Positions 33,111 to 42,082 are shown, numbered from the stretch's first letter. The stretch: 64,000 bases of DNA from Clostridia bacterium (GCA_017528085.1 JAFXPH010000002.1:209071-273070); one strand, 5' to 3'. The notes: a model not told the origin generated them from the sequence alone. Numbers and translations are program-made.

Positions 33111-33183
33111 AAAGATCTCCTTTAAATTTTAAAAAATCTTTCATGCCTATTATATCAAAATATATTTATTTTTTTCAATTAAT

Positions 33184-33212
33184 TTGAAGAATTACTTTTC
33201 ATGTGTTAATAT
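33184..33212 (+). promoter_or_regulatory. Promoter of the MscS gene
   Basis: TTGAAG (33184-33189), 17-base spacer with TGTGT before the -10, and TAATAT (33207-33212). Confidence 0.6.
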
Positions 33213-33240
33213 AAAGAAAAAAAGAAAAGGAAATATCAAT

Positions 33241-34047
33241 ATGGACTATTTAAATAATATTGGTTTTACAATCGATAAAGAAGCCATAACAAGAATAATA
33301 ACTTCAATAATTGTTGTTATCATAAGTTTAGTTTTATATCATTTTATTAAAAAAGCTGCATTTAAAGGTACTTCTAAAAAGGCTGATAAAATCAGTAATA
33401 GATCAAAAACATATTTAAGATTATTGCTTTCAATTGTAAGATATGCATTTATAATTATTACACTTTTAATTGTACTTCAAATCAATAATGTAAATGTAAC
33501 TTCAATGCTAGCTGGTGTTGGAATCTTAGGTGTTATTATTGGTCTTGCTGTTCAAGATGCTTTAAAAGATATCATAAGAGGTATTAGTATACTATCTGAT
33601 AATTATTTCTCAGTTGGAGATATAGTTAAATATGATACTATAGCTCTTGGTAAAGTTACTGCACTTGGACTTAAAACAACAAAGATTCAAGATATTGCAA
33701 CAAATAATATTCTATCTGTTGCAAATAGAAATATAGAAAAAATTGAAGTTGTATCTGAAGATATTTATATTAATATCCCACTTCCATATGAGCTTAAAGT
33801 AGAAAAAGCAGAAAGTGTAATTACTGGAATAATAGAAGAAATTAAGAAAAATGAGAAAGTAAAAGATGCATCATATAAAGGAATAAATAATATGTCAGAA
33901 TCTTCTATTGATTACTTAATAAATGTTAAATGTAATCCTGGAGAAAAACTTCAAGTAAGACGTGATTCAATAAGATGTATTCTACTAGAACTTGAAAAGA
34001 ATGATATTTCAGTTCCATATAATCAACTTGATATTCATACAAAATAA
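33241..34047 (+). CDS. mscS: Small-conductance mechanosensitive channel
   Basis: Opens under membrane tension to release solutes after osmotic downshock. 268 residues from the ATG at 33241 (AAAAGGAAAT upstream); the longer reading from 33184 would begin in the promoter. Membrane segments at about 17-38, 63-83 and 89-112; the third contains the pore helix pattern MLAGVGILGVIIGLAVQDALKD. The beta domain follows with FSVGDIVKYDT and KTTKIQDIATNNILSVANRNI. Length is typical. Followed by a clear terminator. Confidence 0.93.
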   Translation: MDYLNNIGFTIDKEAITRIITSIIVVIISLVLYHFIKKAAFKGTSKKADKISNRSKTYLRLLLSIVRYAFIIITLLIVLQINNVNVTSMLAGVGILGVIIGLAVQDALKDIIRGISILSDNYFSVGDIVKYDTIALGKVTALGLKTTKIQDIATNNILSVANRNIEKIEVVSEDIYINIPLPYELKVEKAESVITGIIEEIKKNEKVKDASYKGINNMSESSIDYLINVKCNPGEKLQVRRDSIRCILLELEKNDISVPYNQLDIHTK

Positions 34048-34048
34048 A

Positions 34049-34077
34049 AAAAGTTGCTTTATTAAGCAACTTTTTTG
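34049..34077 (+). terminator. Bidirectional terminator
   Basis: AAAAAAGTTGCTT / AAGCAACTTTTTT stem with a short loop, between the convergent mscS gene and the 34089-34967 gene. Confidence 0.85.
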
Positions 34078-34088
34078 TTAATAATTAT

Positions 34089-34967
34089 CTATTGTAGTAT
34101 GTTTTTTTCTTTAAAAAAATTATTTATAATTTCCCTACATTCATCGCGAAATCTTGGGGCTGGCATTTCTGTACTATCATATTCAATACTATATATAATG
34201 TTACCTTGTTTTATAATTGTAAATTTTATAAAATCCGTATTATTCGAAGTATATTTACTGATTATTTTGTCTCCAACTTCATATTTTTCATCTTCTCGAG
34301 CATTTAAAGTGGTATTACACAATAATTCATAATCATCTTCTATTAAATCATCATTATATTCTATTATTCTAATTATAGTACCAGCTGCCTCTAGAGAAAC
34401 AGCATTACTATAGTTTTGTGGGTGTGGATCTCTATAAAAATCAACACTATTTTCAAATTTATAATCATATCCATATTCATCAAAAATTGATGCTAGATCA
34501 GCCATCAAACTTTCAATTTCGCTTTTTTCTTTACTAGGTTTTTTTGTTTTTGGATAGTTTTCATAAATAAAATCATCTTTACCTATTTCCTTATAACAAT
34601 ACATTTCTCCATTAATAATAACTTCATTTAAATATGGTCTTTCCTCTGCAAATTCTAATTCTAATCTTTCTATTCCCAATGTATCACAATAAATGAAGGT
34701 TGATGTATCCATTTTCATAGGAAAATGTGCTGTTTTACCTTCTTCTTTAGCATAAACATATGTTAAAGGTTTAAATCTATAATAAGAATACTCCTCTTCA
34801 TCTTTTAAATGTAATTTTCCTTCTTTTACATTAGCAATTTCACACAAAGTCTTATATCCACCATAATTATCACTATTACTATTACTATTATTACTATTAA
34901 CAAAATATATAATACTTATTAGCAATATAATTATTACACCTAATAGTATCAATTTTTTCTTATCCAT
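34089..34967 (-). CDS. Single-TM exported protein of unknown function
   Basis: 292 residues. N-terminal anchor (LILLGVIIILLISIIYFVNS), an Asn/Ser run just outside the membrane (NSNNSNSNSD), then a ~260-residue domain with no recognised motif and two cysteines in the body (FIYCDTLG, MYCYKEIG). No family recognised. It is followed directly by a terminator. GTGAGGGTTT lies upstream of the ATG. Confidence 0.66.
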   Translation of the reverse strand: MDKKKLILLGVIIILLISIIYFVNSNNSNSNSDNYGGYKTLCEIANVKEGKLHLKDEEEYSYYRFKPLTYVYAKEEGKTAHFPMKMDTSTFIYCDTLGIERLELEFAEERPYLNEVIINGEMYCYKEIGKDDFIYENYPKTKKPSKEKSEIESLMADLASIFDEYGYDYKFENSVDFYRDPHPQNYSNAVSLEAAGTIIRIIEYNDDLIEDDYELLCNTTLNAREDEKYEVGDKIISKYTSNNTDFIKFTIIKQGNIIYSIEYDSTEMPAPRFRDECREIINNFFKEKNILQ

Positions 34968-34989
34968 AAAACCCTCACATATTAACTAA

Positions 34990-35742
34990 TTATTTTACTA
35001 TTGATTTAATACTTGTAAGTTTTAATGCATCATTTTCATTTGCGTTTTGTGCTCTTATTACTAATGTATCTCCTTCTCTTAATACATCAGCTACAACATT
35101 ATTGAAGTTATTAAATACGTAAATTGCATCTTTCTTTGTTTTTAAATTTGTGCAAATCCAAGCTCTTTCTCCAATAAATGATTTAATCTTAATTGGAGTA
35201 CCTTCTTTTTTAGTAGCTTCAGATTCTTCTAATTTTTCCCCTTCTAGGATATTAGTAAACTCAATTACTTTCATATCTCTAAAACTTTCTTTTTTACCTG
35301 TATATGTAATCTTTATGCTATCTCCTTCAGAAAGTTCTGGCATATTATTTATATCTTTAGTTTCAACAAAATATAAAGAACCAGAATCATTTATTATAAG
35401 AACATCATCAAAAGCTTTATGAACTACTATTGCCTCTGATACATATTCTTTTTCAATTTTAGGTTGATTTTTAGTCTCTGTTTTGTCTAAGTTTAATATT
35501 GAAGAAATATCAATAGAAGTTCCTGGTGAGTCAGTATCTTTTGATTCTTCTTTTATTTTTCTTTTTTGAACTTGCTCTTTTTTAGCTTGTTCAACCATTT
35601 CTTTACCTTTAGCAATAGTTGCTGGGTCATTTACTTTTCTATTTGCTATCGCTGTTCCTACACCACCAACTACTAATGCAATTACTGCAATAACAATTCC
35701 TGTAGCTAAAACAGATCCTGTTTGTTCTTTTAATTTATTCAT
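34990..35742 (-). CDS. Single-TM protein with charged linker and beta-rich domain
   Basis: 250 residues: membrane segment GIVIAVIALVVGGVGTAIA (about 14-33), a Lys/Glu/Gln-rich linker (EQAKKEQVQKRKIKEESKDT) and then a beta-rich C-terminal domain from ~100 (EAIVVHKAFDDVLIIND, GDSIKITYTGKK, GDTLVIRAQN), with two OB/SH3-like halves by pattern. Not recognised. Upstream of the 34089-34967 gene on the same strand with a 22-base gap. Confidence 0.65.
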   Translation of the reverse strand: MNKLKEQTGSVLATGIVIAVIALVVGGVGTAIANRKVNDPATIAKGKEMVEQAKKEQVQKRKIKEESKDTDSPGTSIDISSILNLDKTETKNQPKIEKEYVSEAIVVHKAFDDVLIINDSGSLYFVETKDINNMPELSEGDSIKITYTGKKESFRDMKVIEFTNILEGEKLEESEATKKEGTPIKIKSFIGERAWICTNLKTKKDAIYVFNNFNNVVADVLREGDTLVIRAQNANENDALKLTSIKSIVK

Positions 35743-35797
35743 ATTTAAACCTCATATTATTACTTTCTTCTTATATACTTTACCACTAATTTAAGTA

Positions 35798-36229
35798 TTA
35801 TTCAACAAAATCATCTGAAGAAATTACTTCTATTCCGTTATCTAAAAGCATCTGAGTAAGTATTCCATTACCTTCTGTTTTTGTGCCTGTAAATGTTCCA
35901 TCTCCAACTTTTCCATATCCACATGAAGGACTTCCAGATTTTAAAATTGCTTTTTTAATTCCAAGTTTTAAGCATAAATCTAATATGTTTTTAGCTCCTT
36001 TTTCAAACCCTTCTGTTACATCTTCACCATTTATATTAAATACTTTTCTTTTTCCATCTACTATTTTAATTTCAGCTGGTGGCCTTGGTGTACTAAAACC
36101 TCCTAATTGTTCTGCACATACTGGAACTAAATCTTCAGTTTTCATAAGTTCTAGTATCTTTGGAGTTAAATTATTCCCACCTTTATATTTGCAATCAAGT
36201 CCTATTAAACATGCACTTACTAAAATCAT
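35798..36229 (-). CDS. DUF523-family protein
   Basis: 143 residues, matching DUF523 (YbbK-like) with conserved Cys in SACLIGLDCKYKG, CAEQLGGFSTPRPPAEI and SGSPSCGYGKV. The conserved cysteines suggest metal or Fe-S binding; the function is unknown. GGAGGAT lies eight to nine bases before the ATG. Stands alone between two promoters. Confidence 0.9.
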   Translation of the reverse strand: MILVSACLIGLDCKYKGGNNLTPKILELMKTEDLVPVCAEQLGGFSTPRPPAEIKIVDGKRKVFNINGEDVTEGFEKGAKNILDLCLKLGIKKAILKSGSPSCGYGKVGDGTFTGTKTEGNGILTQMLLDNGIEVISSDDFVE

Positions 36230-36256
36230 ATTATCCTCCTTAAAATAAACAAAAAG

Positions 36257-36290
36257 AGCGTGCCTTAAAATTATTTTTACGCGCGCTCAT
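36257..36290 (-). terminator. Terminator of the 36.3-kb cassette gene
   Basis: GAGCGCGCGT pairs with the AGGCACGCTC side (imperfect stem) and is followed by TTTTTGTTT on the minus strand. Confidence 0.65.
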
Positions 36291-36305
36291 TTTGTTTTCG
36301 TATTG

Positions 36306-36626
36306 TTAGAAATACGAGACCTTATAACTCTCAGTTTCTGAAAGCATGAATGCAATGTTTGCAATCTGCCCATTGGTGAGAGTTTTTGGTCTGAAAGCGA
36401 CCCACTGGATGACACCGTTTTTGACAATGGACGGTACAATTCCGAGGTCATCGATCTCACACATCTCCATGAAGTCCCTGATGAACGCATGATTTTTCCT
36501 TTCGTCAAGTTTGTCACTGTTTTTTACAACAATGACATGTGCGTCTTTGGGCATTTTCTGAAGATACTGGTAGAGTCTTGGCTCCGTTTTCGGAATCCCA
36601 AAGATGTCAGTTGCTACAGTCGTCAT
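36306..36626 (-). CDS. Cassette gene of foreign composition, 106 residues, unknown function
   Basis: From the ATG at 36626 (AAGGGAG nine bases upstream); a start further out at 36671 lies almost at the promoter. The protein begins MTTVATDIFGIPKTEPRLY and has strand-like stretches DAHVIVVKNSD and GVIQWVAFRP, with an acidic helix between. No family recognised. G+C is far above the neighbours (31 and 29 of 60 in two lines). Own promoter and terminator, like the cassettes at 24.2 and 30.4 kb. Confidence 0.65.
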   Translation of the reverse strand: MTTVATDIFGIPKTEPRLYQYLQKMPKDAHVIVVKNSDKLDERKNHAFIRDFMEMCEIDDLGIVPSIVKNGVIQWVAFRPKTLTNGQIANIAFMLSETESYKVSYF

Positions 36627-36673
36627 GATACAAAACTCCCTTCGTGCTTTCTTTCTATAGAAACAACACATAT

Positions 36674-36702
36674 ATTATAGCACCGTTTACATAATTTGTA
36701 AA
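36674..36702 (-). promoter_or_regulatory. Extended -10 promoter of the 36.3-kb cassette
   Basis: TTTACA (36697-36702), 17-base spacer with ATGTAAACGGTGC, and TATAAT (36674-36679), minus strand. Nearly the same spacer as the RyR cassette promoter. Confidence 0.75.
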
Positions 36703-36841
36703 TAATAACAGTATTCTATTTTCTCTTTAGATTATATATTACTTTAAATGCTATGAAAAGATGTGAAAAATAAAAATATAATGACTTTAAATGATATTTT
36801 TCATATAAAAATGAGATTTTTGAATGCTTTTGGCGATTAAT

Positions 36842-36870
36842 TTGACAATTTGGAAAAAGTATGCTATAAT
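36842..36870 (+). promoter_or_regulatory. Consensus promoter of the candidate RNA
   Basis: TTGACA (36842-36847), 17-base spacer ending in TATGC, TATAAT (36865-36870). This is the closest match to consensus in the window. Confidence 0.8.
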
Positions 36871-36876
36871 ATACAT

Positions 36877-36997
36877 ATAAATACCCATTAAGGGAAACAG
36901 GTGCAAAACATCTGGGCTTTAAAACCTCTAATTGTTTTATAGTTAAAAATCTCGGTAACAGAGTCCCCCAAAAAGTTAGTATGGGGGTTTATTTTTT
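36877..36997 (+). ncRNA. Candidate small structured RNA, ~120 nt
   Basis: A consensus promoter is followed by about 120 bases with no ORF and then a CCCCC / GGGGG hairpin (36965-36987) with TTTATTTTTTT. Inside are small stems: CCC-ATTAA-GGG, CAGGTG-CAAAA-CATCTG and CTC-GGTAACA-GAG, joined by AT-rich linkers. It converges on nrdD and has no downstream gene on its strand, so it is not an ordinary riboswitch leader. I could not match it to a known RNA family. Confidence 0.5.
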
Positions 36998-37007
36998 TGC
37001 ATAAAAA

Positions 37008-37050
37008 AAGATGCTTAAAGAAAATTTATAGTTTTTCTTTAAGCATCTTT
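37008..37050 (-). terminator. Terminator of nrdD
   Basis: 17-bp stem AAGATGCTTAAAGAAAA / TTTTCTTTAAGCATCTT around a short loop, with a T-run on the minus strand. Confidence 0.85.
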
Positions 37051-37074
37051 ATCTATTATATTTCCATCTAATAG

Positions 37075-39258
37075 CTACTTATTTTTAATGTGAACTACTC
37101 TATCTTTTATATCTTGGGTTCTTTCTTTGCTAAAGTAATCTGATTCGATATATCCACATATCCTTCTTGCAACATTTAATGTCTTTGGATCTTTGTTTCC
37201 ACATTCTGGACAGTACCACTCATAGTTATCATTTATTAACATCTCTCCTGAGAATTCACATTTTTGGCAATAATCTGCTTTAGTATTTATTTCTGCATAC
37301 ATTACATTGTCATATATATATTTCATAATTTCTAAAACTTTATCTAAATTATCTTGCAAATTTGGTGTTTCAACATATGCTATAGCTCCACCTGATGATA
37401 GCATTTGGAATTCACTTTCTAGTTTTAACTTTTCATATCCATCTATCTTTTCAAATACTGGTACTTCACAAGAATTTGTTATATAGTTTCTATCTGTTAT
37501 ACCTTTAACAATTCCAAATCTTTCTTTTAGGCATTTTGCAAATTTATATGCTGTAGTTTCTATTGGAGTACCGTATACAGTATAGTCTATATCTTCTGCT
37601 TCTTTCCATTTTTCGCATGCATCAATTAGTCTTTGCATTATCTTAGATGCAAATTCTTTTCCTTCTGCTCCATCTGTATGAGAATGATCTGTCATATATT
37701 TAACGCATTCATATAGTCCTGCATATCCAAGTGATAAAGTTGAATATCCATGGTGAAGTAGTTCATGTATTGTCTCTCCTGGTTTTAAACGAGCTAGTGC
37801 TCCATGTTGCCACAAAATTGGTGCAACATCAGATATTGCAGTACTTAATCTTTTATGTCTTATTTGAAGCGCTTTATGACAAAGTTCTATTCTTTCATCT
37901 AATATTTCCCAGAATTTATCCATATCTTTTTTAGATGTAAGTGCTACATCTGGAAGATTTAAAGTTACTACACCTTGATTAAATCTACCATAGTATTTAC
38001 CTTTTCCATCTACATAGTTCATAGCATGAGCAATATTTCCAATTGACATTGTTCTATCTGGTGTTAAGAATGAACTAGCTCCCATACATGGGTAGCATGT
38101 TTCTTCATCTTTTATATTTTTCTTATATTCTTTCATCATCTTTTCAGAGATGTAATCTGGAACCATTCTTTTTGCTGTACATTCTGCTGCAAGTTTAGTT
38201 AGATAGAAATATTTTCCATCTTCATTTATTGTATCTTCTTCAAGTACATATAGAAGTTTTGGAAATGCTGCTGTAATATAAACACCATTTTCATTTTTAA
38301 AACCATGAATTCTTTGTTTTAAAAATTCTTCTATAATCATTGCAAGTTCAACTTTATATTGTTCTGTTTCACCTAAGTACATAAATACTGTTAAAAATGG
38401 TGATTTAGCATTTGTATTTGTCATTGAATTTACTTGATAGTTAAAAGTTTGAACAGCATCGTTTATTTCTTTTCTAGTATCTTCCCAAGCATATTTTTCT
38501 GCATCTTCTTTATTTAAATTACGGTCTTGGTACTTTTTAAAGTATCTTTCATAACTACTTCTTACAAATGGTGCTAAGTGAGTAAGTGTTATTGTTGCTC
38601 CACCGTAGCTTGCTGAAGTTACGGCTAAAATAATTTGAGTTGCAATAGTTGCAGCTGTTAAAAATCTATGTGGTTTTTCAATCATTACTCCGTTTATAAC
38701 TGTACCATTTTGTAGCATATCTTCTAGGTTAATAAGCTCACAGTTATGAAGTGCATTTTGAGCAAAATAATCAGTATCATGGAAGTGAATTATTCCCTCA
38801 TCATGAGCCTTTACTATATCTTCAGTAAGTAAGTATCTTCTTGTAATATCAGTACTTGTAATACCTGCTAAGTAATCTCTTTGTCTAGTTACTAAAGTTG
38901 AGTTTTTACTTGAGTTTTCACTATTCCAATACTCATTTTGACCTTCAATTAATTCCTTAATTGTTTGGTCTGTAGTATTAGCTTTTCTTACTAGCTCTCT
39001 TGTATATCTATATGTTATATATTTTTTGGCAAGCTTAAATCTATTAAGCTCCATTAGTTTTTCTTCAATAATATCTTGAATATCTTCCACTAAAATTCTT
39101 TTCTTACCAAGGTCTTCAATATATTGAATTATTCCCTTGATTTCGTCATCTGTAGCTCTCTCTGAAGGTTGTACTTCATTGTTTGCTTTACCGATAGCTG
39201 TTTCAATTTTGCTTGAATCATAATCGACAATGTGCCCATCTCTTTTAACGATTTTCAT
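37075..39258 (-). CDS. nrdD: Anaerobic (class III) ribonucleoside-triphosphate reductase
   Basis: Makes deoxyribonucleotides without oxygen using a glycyl radical. 727 residues from the ATG at 39258 (AGAGGTAAACAGT upstream). An N-terminal ATP-cone (IVKRDGHIVDYDSSKIETAI, about 1-90) is followed by the catalytic barrel (GITSTDITRRYLL; HDTDYFAQNALHNCELINL), a C-terminal four-cysteine zinc site (CQKC ... CPEC) and the radical-bearing glycine in RRICGYIES. All expected parts are there. No nrdG activase gene is next to it in this window, unlike the usual pair. A Crp-family regulator is divergent, sharing a 141-base promoter region. Confidence 0.96.
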   Translation of the reverse strand: MKIVKRDGHIVDYDSSKIETAIGKANNEVQPSERATDDEIKGIIQYIEDLGKKRILVEDIQDIIEEKLMELNRFKLAKKYITYRYTRELVRKANTTDQTIKELIEGQNEYWNSENSSKNSTLVTRQRDYLAGITSTDITRRYLLTEDIVKAHDEGIIHFHDTDYFAQNALHNCELINLEDMLQNGTVINGVMIEKPHRFLTAATIATQIILAVTSASYGGATITLTHLAPFVRSSYERYFKKYQDRNLNKEDAEKYAWEDTRKEINDAVQTFNYQVNSMTNTNAKSPFLTVFMYLGETEQYKVELAMIIEEFLKQRIHGFKNENGVYITAAFPKLLYVLEEDTINEDGKYFYLTKLAAECTAKRMVPDYISEKMMKEYKKNIKDEETCYPCMGASSFLTPDRTMSIGNIAHAMNYVDGKGKYYGRFNQGVVTLNLPDVALTSKKDMDKFWEILDERIELCHKALQIRHKRLSTAISDVAPILWQHGALARLKPGETIHELLHHGYSTLSLGYAGLYECVKYMTDHSHTDGAEGKEFASKIMQRLIDACEKWKEAEDIDYTVYGTPIETTAYKFAKCLKERFGIVKGITDRNYITNSCEVPVFEKIDGYEKLKLESEFQMLSSGGAIAYVETPNLQDNLDKVLEIMKYIYDNVMYAEINTKADYCQKCEFSGEMLINDNYEWYCPECGNKDPKTLNVARRICGYIESDYFSKERTQDIKDRVVHIKNK

Positions 39259-39399
39259 ACTGTTTACCTCTTTTTTCAAAACTCGATTACTGAAAAATAT
39301 TCTATTTTTAGTAATACGATTATATAATTTTTATATCATTTTTAAAGGTGCATTTGCAACTATTTTTAAATTGTGATATATTTGTAACAGGAGGGTAAT

Positions 39400-40044
39400 A
39401 TGGATAGCCCATTTGCTAATTTAACTGAGTTACAGAAGACAAAACTATTCAAGCTATTGGAAACACATACTTACACTTTTGAGAAAAACGAAGAGATTTT
39501 AACATCACTTAAAAACAATAATATTATCTGTATAATGCTTTCAGGAAGAGCAATTATAGTTAATATCGATTATAATGGTGAGGAATATTTACTTGAAGAA
39601 CTTACTGAAGAAAGTGTATTTGGAACATATTTATCCAATATTGACCAGACAGATTATCAAATTATATCTCAAGAACGTTCTTCTGTTCTAGTTATTGACT
39701 ATGCAAAATTAGTTAACAAACAGAATTTGGGATTTACATATTACAACATATTTTTAAGTAACATCTTTGAGATTGTTGCTGAAAAGATGCGTGGACTTAA
39801 TAATAGAATTAAAGTATTATCTCAAAAAACTATCAGAAATAAACTACTTACGTTTTTTGAGAATGAATATAGAAAGACTCGTTCTACTAATATTATTTTG
39901 GAGAGTAACTTAAAAGGTTTAGCAGACTATTTATCAATTAATAGATCAGCTATGTTTAGGGAACTTAAATCACTAAAAGAAGAAAACTTTATTAGAGTAA
40001 ATGGTAAAAGAATTACTTTACTATATACTCCACATATTAATTAA
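39400..40044 (+). CDS. Crp/Fnr-family transcription regulator
   Basis: 214 residues. N-terminal cyclic-nucleotide-binding-type beta barrel (ICIMLSGRAIIVNIDYNGEEYLLEEL, FGTYLS), a long dimer helix around 125-145 and a C-terminal winged helix (LADYLSINRSAMFRELKSL as recognition region). There are no cysteines for an Fe-S cluster, so it is not a classical Fnr. GGAGGGTAAT stands seven bases before the ATG. Position back to back with nrdD makes nrdD a plausible target; that is inference. Confidence 0.9.
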   Translation: MDSPFANLTELQKTKLFKLLETHTYTFEKNEEILTSLKNNNIICIMLSGRAIIVNIDYNGEEYLLEELTEESVFGTYLSNIDQTDYQIISQERSSVLVIDYAKLVNKQNLGFTYYNIFLSNIFEIVAEKMRGLNNRIKVLSQKTIRNKLLTFFENEYRKTRSTNIILESNLKGLADYLSINRSAMFRELKSLKEENFIRVNGKRITLLYTPHIN

Positions 40045-40047
40045 AAA

Positions 40048-40078
40048 AATAAAGGCACATTTTAAATGTGCCTTTTTG
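40048..40078 (+). terminator. Bidirectional terminator
   Basis: AAAGGCACATTT / AAATGTGCCTTT stem with A and T runs, between the regulator and the convergent MATE fusion gene. Confidence 0.85.
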
Positions 40079-40084
40079 TTTTAT

Positions 40085-42082
40085 CTATTTTGAATATTTT
40101 TCTTTAATCATGTCATAGATAATATCACATGTTTTTTCAACATTAATGAAATCTGAATTAATACATATATCATAATTTGATGGGCTACCCCATGTTCTTC
40201 CTGTGTAATGATTATAATGATTCTCTCTATATTTGTTAATTCTCTTAATCTCTTTTTCAGCTTCTTTTTTATTCATCTTGAATATTTCAGTTGCTCTTCT
40301 TATTTTATCTTCGTAGCTATTATATATGAAGATATTAATTACATCTTTATTGTCTTTTAGTATAAAGTCTGCACATCTACCAATAATAACACAAGACTCT
40401 TCTTGAGCAATTTTCTTAATTACATTTGATTCTGCAACGAAAAGCTCATCTCCACCTGTCATAGCATTATCATTAATAATATCTGCTCCAGTTCTTCTTT
40501 CTTCATAATCAGAAATGTATTCTTTAGATAGTCCTGTCTCTTCTGCTACTCTTTCAATAATTTCTTTATCATAAACTTTTACGCCAAGTCTGTCAGCTAA
40601 TAATTTTCCAACATATCTTCCACCTGATCCATACTCTCTTGAGATAGTAATAACCAAGTGTCTACCAAATATATCTTTACTCTCTTGTGTATTTTCAACT
40701 GGCTTATCAGCTTCATTTACTTGTTTTGCTTTAGTTAAGTGTTTAACTTCGTAAGTTAGCATAATAGCTGCAATCACTATTGCAATAGCATCTGCAAATG
40801 GTCCAGAGTATAGTACTCCTTCTATTCCATATAAATTTCCAAATATAATCATTGCTGGAACTAAGAATATAAGTTGTCTTGAAAGTGATATTGCTGCACT
40901 TTTTACACTCTTTCCAATCGCTTGGAAGAATATTCCTGTTGGTATTTGTACACCATATAGGAAACAGAACATTAAATATATTCTAAATGCCATACATGCA
41001 AATTCAATATAAAGTTCATCACCTTGACCAAATATAGATATTATTTTATCAGGTATTGTTTGGAATATGATAAATGAGAATATACTTACTACTGTTCCAA
41101 TTGTTAGAACATATTTTAATGTCTTCTTTACTCTATCTAGTTTTCTTGCTCCATAGTTATAACCAATAATTGGTTGTGCACCAATTGCAACTCCTAAAAT
41201 TATACTTGTTAAAATATGGCTAATCTTCATTACAATACCTAGTACTGTAATTGGTATGTTTGGACCAAATTTAGAAAGTGATCCACATTTATTAAGCATG
41301 TTGTTTTCAACTGCAACTAGAATTACAACACTTACTTGGTTAATAAAACTACTAATACCAAGAGCTAATAATTTTCTTACAGTTTTACCTTCTAACTTAA
41401 ATGACTCTTTATTTAATGTAACTGATTTAATCTTTCTAATATATGCTAGATTTAAAACAGCTGTTATAAATTGACTAAATATAGTAGCTATAGCAGCACC
41501 TTTTACTCCCATATTAAATACAAATATTAATATTGGATCTAAGATTGTGTTTAGTACTGCACCTGTTACCATAGTAGTCATTGAATAATTTGGTTTTCCG
41601 TCAGCTCTTATTAAACCATTTAAGATTGTGCCCATCATCATAAATGGGAAACCACATATGATGATATAACCATAATCTAATGCATATGGTTTTAATTCTT
41701 CAGTACAACCAAATAGCATTACTAATTTTGGAAGGAATATTAGAAATAATGAACTCATTATAATAGAAATAATGATTCCCATTATAATACCATTTCCTAC
41801 ACCTTTTGCTGCTTCTTTTTCTTTTTTCTCACCAAGTTTTAAGCTAAGGTATGCTGATGTACCATCTCCTACCATAAGTGAAAATCCAAGTGTCATCATT
41901 ACAAGTGGGAATATGATAGTTGTAGCACCATTACCTAAATATCCTACACCTCGACCAACAAATATTTGGTCAACTATATTATATAAAGCATTTACTAACA
42001 TTGAAATTATACATGGTAGTGAAAATTTCCTAATTAGTTTGCCTATTTTTTCTGTTCCTAAAATGTTTTCCTCTTTGTTCAA
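40085..42082 (-). CDS. MATE-family transporter fused to a cytidylate-kinase-like domain
   Basis: 665 residues. The first ~450 form a MATE efflux protein with 12 membrane segments (start GTEKIGKLIRKFSLPCIISMLVNAL shows the family's first helix; two homologous halves). The last ~200 (from LVITISREYGSGGRYVGKLL, about residue 470) are a soluble cytidylate-kinase-like domain with the glycine-rich nucleotide loop SREYGSGGR, then VKVYDKEIIERVAEETG and CVIIGRCADFIL. MATE proteins export drugs or metabolites with Na+ or H+. The kinase-like family is usually separate, so the fusion is unusual. One continuous frame with no stop or ribosome binding site between the parts. GAGGTAAA precedes the ATG. Confidence 0.9.
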   Translation of the reverse strand: MNKEENILGTEKIGKLIRKFSLPCIISMLVNALYNIVDQIFVGRGVGYLGNGATTIIFPLVMMTLGFSLMVGDGTSAYLSLKLGEKKEKEAAKGVGNGIIMGIIISIIMSSLFLIFLPKLVMLFGCTEELKPYALDYGYIIICGFPFMMMGTILNGLIRADGKPNYSMTTMVTGAVLNTILDPILIFVFNMGVKGAAIATIFSQFITAVLNLAYIRKIKSVTLNKESFKLEGKTVRKLLALGISSFINQVSVVILVAVENNMLNKCGSLSKFGPNIPITVLGIVMKISHILTSIILGVAIGAQPIIGYNYGARKLDRVKKTLKYVLTIGTVVSIFSFIIFQTIPDKIISIFGQGDELYIEFACMAFRIYLMFCFLYGVQIPTGIFFQAIGKSVKSAAISLSRQLIFLVPAMIIFGNLYGIEGVLYSGPFADAIAIVIAAIMLTYEVKHLTKAKQVNEADKPVENTQESKDIFGRHLVITISREYGSGGRYVGKLLADRLGVKVYDKEIIERVAEETGLSKEYISDYEERRTGADIINDNAMTGGDELFVAESNVIKKIAQEESCVIIGRCADFILKDNKDVINIFIYNSYEDKIRRATEIFKMNKKEAEKEIKRINKYRENHYNHYTGRTWGSPSNYDICINSDFINVEKTCDIIYDMIKEKYSK

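Larger units (their letters stand above)
36627..37074. other. 448-base intergenic region with two promoters and an RNA-like unit
   Basis: Between the 36.3-kb cassette gene and the nrdD stop. It holds the cassette promoter (minus strand), an unstructured AT-rich stretch (36720-36840) in which I see nothing, the plus-strand promoter and candidate RNA at 36842-36997, and the nrdD terminator (37008-37050). Confidence 0.6.

Noticed and set aside
36287..36517. 76-codon ORF overlapping the 36.3-kb cassette gene
   Set aside because: Same strand, different frame. The 106-residue frame has the ribosome binding site and promoter, and its hydrophobic pattern looks protein-like; this one is Ser/Arg-rich.
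36877..36997. The RNA-like unit as a ZTP, preQ1 or c-di-GMP riboswitch
   Set aside because: Some short matches exist, but the key conserved cores are absent and no gene follows on that strand.
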